Assembly (NCBI GenBank): GCA_024640405.1
Contig: JAHEFB010000015.1
Span: 25,622-89,621, forward strand
Direction: 5' to 3'
Source: Alphaproteobacteria bacterium
GTDB lineage: Bacteria; Pseudomonadota; Alphaproteobacteria; Rhizobiales; Aestuariivirgaceae
DNA: 64,000 bases
Shown here piece by piece: positions 57,782 through 64,000 of this stretch (position 1 is its first letter; every line of letters begins with the position of its first letter). A program made the position numbers and the translations under genes. The notes below the pieces were generated by a model that was given only the letters and a program-made list of their open reading frames with translations, ran no database searches and was not told the origin of the DNA.

Positions 57782-58582
57782 CTATAATTTGCCGGTTTTC
57801 CAGCCAAGTCTGGATTGCAGCGTCGCGAGATCGGCGAAATACGGCAATCGCTGACGGGCAACGGCAACCCGGGACGCCTCCAGATTGGCCGAAATGAGTT
57901 GCGGACCATCGCCGGCGCGAACGACGTCACGACCGTCCGGGCCAACAATGCAACTGGCGCCTGCATACGTGATATCGCCTTCGATGCCGGCATGATTGGC
58001 GTAAAGTGCATAACAGCCGTTCTCAAACGCCCGCGCCGGTACGACCCGGTGCGCGACCTGATCCCATTGTGCACCAAGCGCGGTTGGCACAATAACCACC
58101 TCCGCACCGGCCACACAGGCAGCGCGCACGATCTCCGGAAACTCGACATCATAGCAGATCACGAGCGCACACTTCACGCCGCCCAGTTCGAAATGGGTGA
58201 GCTGATTACCAGGTGCGAAAAAGTCTTCTTCGAACCCCGGCGGAATGGCAAGCTTGCGGTGGTTGGCAACCGGTTTGCCCGCACACGACACGACCAGCGC
58301 GGAATTATACACCGTCTGGTCATCACGTTCCGGGTACCCATAACAAATTGCAGTGCCGGTCTGCCGGGCGAGGTCTGCGACGGCACGGGCAAATGCCCCA
58401 TCTGCAGGTTCGGCAAGATTGTGCAGGTCGCTGCCGACATTGTAGCCCGACATGAACAGCTCCGGGCATACCACCAGATCGAGTTGCTGATCTGCAATGG
58501 CGTTGGCGAGCCCGGCAAACCTCTGCTTAGGGCTTAGACCGGCGCCGTCACTCTGGAAAATGCCGGCCCTGATCCGGCTCAC
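57782..58582 (-). CDS. Carbon-nitrogen hydrolase (nitrilase superfamily)
   Basis: 266 aa; LDLVVCPELFMSGYNVG (Glu), HRKLAIPPGFEEDFFAPG (Lys), KCALVICYDVEFPEIVRAACVAGAEVVIVPTAL (Cys). Confidence 0.95.
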   Translation of the reverse strand: MSRIRAGIFQSDGAGLSPKQRFAGLANAIADQQLDLVVCPELFMSGYNVGSDLHNLAEPADGAFARAVADLARQTGTAICYGYPERDDQTVYNSALVVSCAGKPVANHRKLAIPPGFEEDFFAPGNQLTHFELGGVKCALVICYDVEFPEIVRAACVAGAEVVIVPTALGAQWDQVAHRVVPARAFENGCYALYANHAGIEGDITYAGASCIVGPDGRDVVRAGDGPQLISANLEASRVAVARQRLPYFADLATLQSRLGWKTGKL

Positions 58583-59736
58583 CGGTCAACAACCAGCAAC
58601 TGGCGCGGATATTCGGTCAGATAATCGCAACCGGTCTCGGTAACAACGATACTGTCGCCAATGCGCCCGCCGAGTTCGCCATCGACACTGATGCCCCCGT
58701 CAACGGCGAAGGTCATGCCGGCCCTCAGGATTGTCTTGTCGCCATGTTTCAGTTCGGGGCTCTCCAGATACGCCATGCCGATGGAGCGTCCGGTGCGGTA
58801 ACCGGTGGCATAACCACGCTCGCCGTAGACTTCGTCGGCGGCCTCGGCGATGGATTCCGCCGTCACGCCGGGGCGGATGGCGGCGATGGCCGCCTGCTGC
58901 GCATCAATTGCGGCCTGCTGGATTCTCGCGGCTTCGTCGGATACTTCGAGAATGTGGAACATGCGGTCAAAGCCCAGCTTGTATTGTTTGAACTGCGCCA
59001 TGTTGCAGAAGCAGAAATACACCGGGTCTCCGCGCTGCAGCTGTTTTACGCTGGCCCGGCGATGTACCATCGACGTGTCGCGGCCAGATTGCATGACCTG
59101 CAGATTGTGGATCATCGGCGAGACAAACTGTTCCCAGCCCTTTGCGGTCAGAAAACCCGCCGCCTTGCGGGTACCCGCGTTGATCACCGCCAGGGCAGCT
59201 TCATATTCAGGCGCGTTTTCCGCCAGAGCGCCTTCAGCAGCCGCCATCATGGCACCGGCAATCTGGCCTGCCTGTTTCATGATTTCGATTTCCATCGGTG
59301 ACTTGATCATGCGCATGGCTCCGACCAGCGGCGTGATGTCGGATAATTCAACACCGGAAAGCTGATCGTCGATCCAGTTACGCACGATGATCGGCAAGCC
59401 ATTGCGTTCGATACCGATTGTCCTGTGCGAACTGCCCAGGGTGCGGGCAAGGACATTTTCCCAGCGATTGTCGCCGGCATCTTCCCAGGTGCGCACATCG
59501 GTCACCCACGTCATCGCGCTCACCATTTCGCTTTCCATAAGCGGCGTGATCACGATGGGTTCATCGTCGGCCCGTATGATCAGGAAGGTCGGGCGGCCGA
59601 ACTCCACCGAAAGGTAACCCCAGAAACCGGCGAAATAGGCAATGGTGCTTTCGTCTGTGATCACCGCGATCTCAAGCCCGGCGTCTTTCATGCGGGTCTG
59701 GAACCGGGTAGTGCGGGCACGGGCTTCTTCGAGCAT
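58579..59736 (-). CDS. M24-family peptidase-like protein (Xaa-Pro peptidase/creatinase-like fold)
   Basis: TRFQTRMKDAGLEIAVITDESTIAYFAGF; KSPMEIEIMKQAGQIAGAMM; RPGVTAESIAEAADEVYGERGYATGYRTGRSIGMAYLESPELKHGDKTILRAGMTFAVDGG; 4-bp overlap with the nitrilase gene. Confidence 0.9.
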   Translation of the reverse strand: MLEEARARTTRFQTRMKDAGLEIAVITDESTIAYFAGFWGYLSVEFGRPTFLIIRADDEPIVITPLMESEMVSAMTWVTDVRTWEDAGDNRWENVLARTLGSSHRTIGIERNGLPIIVRNWIDDQLSGVELSDITPLVGAMRMIKSPMEIEIMKQAGQIAGAMMAAAEGALAENAPEYEAALAVINAGTRKAAGFLTAKGWEQFVSPMIHNLQVMQSGRDTSMVHRRASVKQLQRGDPVYFCFCNMAQFKQYKLGFDRMFHILEVSDEAARIQQAAIDAQQAAIAAIRPGVTAESIAEAADEVYGERGYATGYRTGRSIGMAYLESPELKHGDKTILRAGMTFAVDGGISVDGELGGRIGDSIVVTETGCDYLTEYPRQLLVVDR

Positions 59737-59863
59737 ATGAATTTTCCTGACTGCAGATTGCCTGAAGCTTGAACCTATTGTACCCGCCACCAAAGTCTTT
59801 GCCGAAAACGACATTTCTGGCATAGGATTGTACTCTGCGCGTCAACTCGCCAGGGGAATGTCA

Positions 59864-60628
59864 ATGGCTCAGGCAGCGGTCCGGTCACAAGTTTACAGCG
59901 TCGAGTTTGATGCAGGCAGGCATCACCGCGCCAAGATCGGCTATGTGCTGCTTGCCACCGAGCAAACCATTCAGGACGATGTGATGACCCTGCGGCCAGA
60001 CGGTGTCGGCATTCACATCGCGCGTGCCGCCATTCCCGACAGCATCACCAGTGAGACACTGGCTGCACAGGCGGACCTGCTGGCCGATGCCGCTGCAACA
60101 CTGTTACCGGACGGATCGCTGGATGTTGTGTGTTACGGCTGCACGTCCGGCTCGCTGGTGATTGGCGAAGCAAGAGTGATGGAAGAACTGAACAGGGGGC
60201 AGCCACAGGCCACGGCCACCTCGCTGATTACCGGCGTGATGCGCGCCCTGCGCGCTGTCGGCGCAAGGAAAATCGTCGTTGGCACGCCCTATCTTGACGA
60301 GGTCAACCAGCGAGAAGCGGAATACATGGCGGCTGCCGGCTTCGACATATTGGCAATCGAGGGGCTGAACCTTGAAAAGGACAGCGACATGGTCCGCGTT
60401 ACGCCTGCCTTCATTCGCGACTTTGCAGTATCACTGGACCGGCCGGACGCAGATGCCGTGTTCGTATCATGCGGTGCGCTCAGGACGCTGGACGTGATCG
60501 GCGAAATAGAAGCAGCCATAGGCAAACCTGCCATCTGCTCCAATCAGGCGATGATCTGGGACACGTTGCGGCTTGCCGGCATCGAAGACCGGTTCGACGG
60601 TTATGGGCAACTGCTGGCCGGGCACTGA
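59864..60628 (+). CDS. Aspartate/glutamate racemase superfamily, maleate isomerase/arylmalonate decarboxylase-like
   Basis: KIGYVLLATEQTIQDDV; two active-site cysteine motifs DVVCYGCTSGSLVIG and AVFVSCGALRTLDVI. Confidence 0.85.
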   Translation: MAQAAVRSQVYSVEFDAGRHHRAKIGYVLLATEQTIQDDVMTLRPDGVGIHIARAAIPDSITSETLAAQADLLADAAATLLPDGSLDVVCYGCTSGSLVIGEARVMEELNRGQPQATATSLITGVMRALRAVGARKIVVGTPYLDEVNQREAEYMAAAGFDILAIEGLNLEKDSDMVRVTPAFIRDFAVSLDRPDADAVFVSCGALRTLDVIGEIEAAIGKPAICSNQAMIWDTLRLAGIEDRFDGYGQLLAGH

Positions 60629-60730
60629 TTTCAGACCCTGAAGCAGAAACAAAACAGTTTACGGTTGCGATCACTCCTGTATTGGCCTTCAACTTCATTC
60701 TTAGGCTTCTAATTGAAGGTCCGGACTCCC

Positions 60731-61333
60731 ATGACAATTGAACATCTGATCGCGTTCAACATTGCGCTGCTGGCTGCCATTGCCAGCCCCGGACCTGCAT
60801 TACTGGTCGCAATTCAGACAACACTGAGTTCCGGCCGGGCCTCAGGCATCGCCATCGGCTGCGGAATGGGCCTGATGGCGGCGGTCTGGACATTGATGGC
60901 ATTGCTTGGGCTGGAAGCGGTTTTCCAGTTCGTTCCCTGGGCCTATGCGCTCGTCAGAACAATTGGTGCCTGTTATCTTCTTTAAATTGCATGGGGTATG
61001 TGGCGTGGCGCCCGCAACAAGCTGAAACCAGCGATAAAACCCGCCCGCCAGGCTTTTCGCCAGGGCGTTCTGATCAATGCGACAAACCCCAAGTCGGTGT
61101 TGTTTGCAGCGGCGGTTCTGATTGTCATTTTTCCTGCCGACATGACACTGGCGGCAAAGGGGCTGGTCGTGCTGAACCATCTTGCAATCGAGGTGTTGTT
61201 TTATGCTGCGCTGGCTGTCGGGATGAGTACCAGCGCCGTCAGCAACGGATACCTGAAGGCCAAACTGTATATCGACCGCGCCGCCGCCATTGTGCTGGGC
61301 ACATTGGGGTTACGGCTGTTGGCCGGTCGCTGA
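60731..61333 (+). pseudogene. LysE/RhtB-family transporter gene with an in-frame TAA (60983..60985)
   Basis: MTIEHLIAFNIALLAAIASPGPALLVAIQTTLSSGRASGIAIGCGMGLMAAVWTL...IGACYLL*IAWGMWRGARNKLKPAIKPARQAFRQGVLINATNPKSVLFAAAVLIVIFP...; both halves are in the same frame. Confidence 0.85.
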
Positions 61334-61348
61334 ACGAGGAGCTGAACA

Positions 61349-61504
61349 GTGATAGACCAGGCGACGCTGATTGCCTACCTGGCCATCGTGACCGGATTTG
61401 TATTCATTCCGGACCCTGCAACGGTGCTGACCGTTGCCCGGGCCACGGCGTCAGGAGCCCGGCTAGGGCTGGCAACCGGATTGGGTATGACCGTCGGCGG
61501 CTAA
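61349..61504 (+). pseudogene. Second LysE-family gene, N-terminal 51 codons only (truncated)
   Basis: GTG start: MIDQATLIAYLAIVTGFVFIPDPATVLTVARATASGARLGLATGLGMTVGG*, matching the LysE-family N-terminus, then stop and no continuation. Confidence 0.75.
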
Positions 61505-61659
61505 TACCAGATCTCAGTAATAGCGACTCATTTCATGGGATCATGGCGGTTCACTCGGGCAGTTCAGGGTGGCTTTTGGTTGTCTCAACCAAAAAGCATC
61601 CTGATCTTGTGGGCCAAATCCGTCCATCGTCGGTGTTGCGCCTCTCGCGGGATGCACCG

Positions 61660-61932
61660 CTACTCCTCATACGCCTTGCGGGTGATCTGCAGGCCGTAGC
61701 GCTGGATGAACTTGCGCTTGATCTGGCGCACCAGATTGGGCTCATTGTCGGGTTTCAGACCCTCTGCCTCCAGCACTGCCCTGGTGAAATCAATCGCCGT
61801 CACCGGAGACTTTTTTGCAATCAGCTCTTCGCCGCTGAGTTCGTTGCGATAATGCCATTTCGCACAAAGCTCATCGAGCAACATGTCGAGGTCTTCATCC
61901 AGCGTTTTAGCGCGTTGCTGCTTTTTCGGCAT
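61660..61932 (-). CDS. Hypothetical protein
   Basis: 90 aa MPKKQQRAKTLDEDLDMLLDELCAKWHYRNELSGEELIAKK...; 12 bp downstream of the methyltransferase gene, same strand. Confidence 0.65.
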   Translation of the reverse strand: MPKKQQRAKTLDEDLDMLLDELCAKWHYRNELSGEELIAKKSPVTAIDFTRAVLEAEGLKPDNEPNLVRQIKRKFIQRYGLQITRKAYEE

Positions 61933-61944
61933 GTCGGGCGTTTC

Positions 61945-62751
61945 CTAAGCCGCTTTTGCCAGCACCAGGTGGCCAGGCTGCGGTGTGCCTTCTTCATGGC
62001 GCACAGTAATATCGCTGGCATGCACCATGGTAAAGCCCGCCGCTTCCAGTGCCGATCTTACATAGGTCAGCGTGTGCACGAAACGCTGGTGCGGACCGAC
62101 CATGAATTCGCGGCCCGCCATGACGTCGTCCGGCAGCACTTCCGTTGAAAACCCGAACACGGCGTCAGGCGTGCTGATACGGCGGACGCCGGCAAACAGC
62201 GCAGCCACATCACCGAGGTACGGCAATACATCCGTGGCTACCACAAGGTCCCAGGGCTCATCATCCACCTCTTGGGCAAAGTTGACAGCATCGCCCACAT
62301 AAAGCTCGTCATACAGTTCATGCTCTGCCGCCAGATCGATCATGTTGGCGGACAGGTCGATGCCGGTGCGGTGGCTGGACATGTCGGACAGCGCAACACC
62401 GGCCAGCCCGGTGCCGCAGCCCAGGTCGAGCAACCGTCGATAGGGTCCCGGCGCGTGGTCCAGCAAAACCTGGCGCACCAGAATCGGCACATGATAGCCA
62501 AGCTGATCGACCAGAATGTCGTCAAACACGCTGGCATGCTGGTCGAACAGCATTTCCACGTAAGCCTCAGGTGCGCGCACGGGCGTATCACCCAGCCCCA
62601 TGGCTGCCAGCCGCACCGCCGCACCGCCATGATCATCCGGGTCCAGCGCCAGCACCCTGGTGTAGGCTTCTGCAGCAGCGGCAAAATCGCCGGCCTTTTC
62701 CAGCGCCAGGGCGGCATTGTAGGCTTCCGCCAGTTCGTCGTCCGTTTTCAT
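61945..62751 (-). CDS. Class I SAM-dependent methyltransferase with N-terminal TPR-like segment
   Basis: 268 aa; AYNAALALEKAGDFAAAAEAYTRVLALDPDD; RRLLDLGCGTGLAGVALSDMSSHRTGIDLSANMIDLA. Confidence 0.92.
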   Translation of the reverse strand: MKTDDELAEAYNAALALEKAGDFAAAAEAYTRVLALDPDDHGGAAVRLAAMGLGDTPVRAPEAYVEMLFDQHASVFDDILVDQLGYHVPILVRQVLLDHAPGPYRRLLDLGCGTGLAGVALSDMSSHRTGIDLSANMIDLAAEHELYDELYVGDAVNFAQEVDDEPWDLVVATDVLPYLGDVAALFAGVRRISTPDAVFGFSTEVLPDDVMAGREFMVGPHQRFVHTLTYVRSALEAAGFTMVHASDITVRHEEGTPQPGHLVLAKAA

Positions 62752-62838
62752 GTAGTCGCCACGTCTTGGTTATTTGCGCAATTATGCAACACTGCCCATA
62801 TAGGTCGATCCTGGAATATTCGGAAAGCACCAACCACA

Positions 62839-63744
62839 TTGAGCGATGCCAATCAACAAGAAGGCCCGGTCCGGGTTCGCCTGACCGAGGATGGCGAACT
62901 GGCCAGGGCCTATGCGCTGACGCTGGCCGCCATGGAAATGCGCTCGATTCTGGCAACTGAAGAAGGCGGTTACGGGGTTTATGTAGCGCCGGAAGACGAA
63001 TTGCGCGCCACCTGGGAACTTGACCAGTATGACGCGGAAAACACCACCGGGGCGGCAGCAGATCGGGAAGTGCGTGCCAGGCCCGCCATCGTCGTGTCTT
63101 ACACCACTACCGCGCTCGCCTATGCGGCGGTGTTGTTGTTCTTTTTCAGCGCTGCCAGAAGATCAAGCTTCGGCACTGACTGGGCCGGGGAGGGGGCCAT
63201 GGTGGCGCATCATGTTACCTCCGACCTGGAACTCTGGCGCACCGTCACGGCGCTCACCCTGCATCTGGATTTGGGTCACATTGCAGGTAACCTGGCCTAC
63301 GGCATTATATTTGTCTGGCTGCTGGCCAAGGAGACCGGGCCCGGAATTGCCTGGGCCTCGGCCGTGCTGGCAGGCGCTGCCGGCAACTGGCTCAACGCTT
63401 TGTGGCAGGCCCCCGACCATACCTCGATCGGTGCGTCAACGGCGGTGTTTGCCGCTGTCGGTCTGTTGGCGGCGCTCAGACACAAGTGGCGCCCGCCGGA
63501 GTTTTCGCTACGCTACTGGGCGCCGCTGGGCGGTGGTTTCATGCTGATGGCTTGGCTGGGTTTCGGCGAAGGAAACACCGATATCGGCGCCCACATTTTC
63601 GGTTTCCTGGCAGGTCTTGCCGGCGGATACTGGATGTCGCGCAAGGACCGGGCATGGTTTGGCGATGCCCAGCGCCAGATAGACGGCCTCAAGCTGACCG
63701 GGGCGGTGCTGGCAGGAAGCTGGGCCCTGGCGCTAATGTTCTAG
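62839..63744 (+). CDS. Rhomboid-family intramembrane serine protease
   Basis: LHLDLGHIAGNLAYGIIFVWLL; catalytic GASTAVFAAVGLLAAL (G-x-S) and IGAHIFGFLAGLAGG (His). Start uncertain (TTG 62839 or later). Confidence 0.85.
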   Translation: MSDANQQEGPVRVRLTEDGELARAYALTLAAMEMRSILATEEGGYGVYVAPEDELRATWELDQYDAENTTGAAADREVRARPAIVVSYTTTALAYAAVLLFFFSAARRSSFGTDWAGEGAMVAHHVTSDLELWRTVTALTLHLDLGHIAGNLAYGIIFVWLLAKETGPGIAWASAVLAGAAGNWLNALWQAPDHTSIGASTAVFAAVGLLAALRHKWRPPEFSLRYWAPLGGGFMLMAWLGFGEGNTDIGAHIFGFLAGLAGGYWMSRKDRAWFGDAQRQIDGLKLTGAVLAGSWALALMF

Positions 63745-63758
63745 AGATTGGATTAGTT

Positions 63759-63966
63759 TATATCGCTCACGCAAGCAGCTTGACGGCTGCGCTGTTTTAT
63801 TGGTCGAACAGCTTATCCTCGCTTCGCTCGGGCCGTTCTCCGACCTTGAACTACCGTCGTGATGAGCACCTCCCGAAGCACGTCAGTGCCGAGGCAAGGC
63901 CGACCGGCCGTCGCACGAAGTGCGCCCCCGCGGAGCGCAGCCGCAGGCTGCTGGCGTGAGCGATAT
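63759..63966. repeat. ~208-bp element bounded by imperfect terminal inverted repeats
   Basis: Left arm 63759..63793 TATATCGCTCACGCAAGCAGCTTGACGGCTGCGCT; right arm 63933..63966 AGCGCAGCCGCAGGCTGCTGGCGTGAGCGATATA; first 21 bp match at 20/21, the rest with one gap. Confidence 0.75.
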
Positions 63967-64000
63967 AGAACATCCCGGATCAAACCCCTCAATACCTATC

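Noticed and set aside
56714-57787. 357-aa plus-strand ORF opposite the BMP-family SBP
   Set aside because: Antisense shadow; the minus strand encodes a clear Tat-type BMP protein.
60983-60985. Recoding (selenocysteine or pyrrolysine readthrough) as an explanation for the in-frame stop in the LysE gene
   Set aside because: The codon is TAA, which is not used for Sec or Pyl; a nonsense mutation is simpler.
60991-62148. 385-aa plus-strand ORF spanning the LysE remnants and downstream minus-strand genes
   Set aside because: Overlaps LysE coding sequence in another frame and is antisense to two supported genes; no recognisable motifs.
62272-62838. Upstream part of the 490-aa ORF containing the rhomboid gene
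   Set aside because: Antisense to the methyltransferase CDS; the rhomboid most likely starts at or after 62839.
1-64000. CRISPR arrays, prophage, transposons, tRNA/rRNA genes or a phage-defence island
   Set aside because: No regularly spaced repeats, no transposase/integrase/phage structural proteins and no convincing tRNA cloverleaf were noticed; a tRNAscan or HMM search would be needed to confirm absence.

Overview
This 64 kb window looks like chromosome from an alphaproteobacterium, probably Hyphomicrobiales/Rhizobiales-like (inferred from gene families and order). About 50 protein-coding genes are supportable. I saw no rRNA, tRNA, CRISPR array, transposase or integrase. Housekeeping or ordinary content includes a PAS sensor kinase (partial), pepN, a fadH-like gene, argE-like deacetylase, cobT-cobS-cobC-like genes, an RND efflux pair, an adenylate cyclase, a TPR-sulfotransferase and a rhomboid protease. 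The accessory content is dominated by amine, betaine and amino-acid catabolism: DadA-like/RidA/Rieske oxygenase/SnoaL; a PhnY/PhnZ-like pair (PhyH dioxygenase plus HD oxygenase); two MttB-family (non-pyrrolysine) methyltransferase modules; and a GntR-DapA-like-ALDH-MttB-FAD oxidase-SBP-enolase superfamily cluster that I read as a candidate betaine (hydroxyproline/proline-betaine-like) catabolic system. That last cluster has an exact 18-bp shared putative operator at two promoters. The window also shows gene-decay and rearrangement scars: a 167-bp direct duplication of an XRE-regulator promoter and 5' end flanking a ~5.5 kb glycosyltransferase island; a ~100-bp fadH relic fused to the 3' end of an ankyrin gene; a LysE-family gene with an in-frame TAA followed by a second, truncated LysE gene; and a ~208-bp element with ~34-bp imperfect terminal inverted repeats at the right edge. 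All calls come from reading the sequence and the supplied ORF track; no database search was run.
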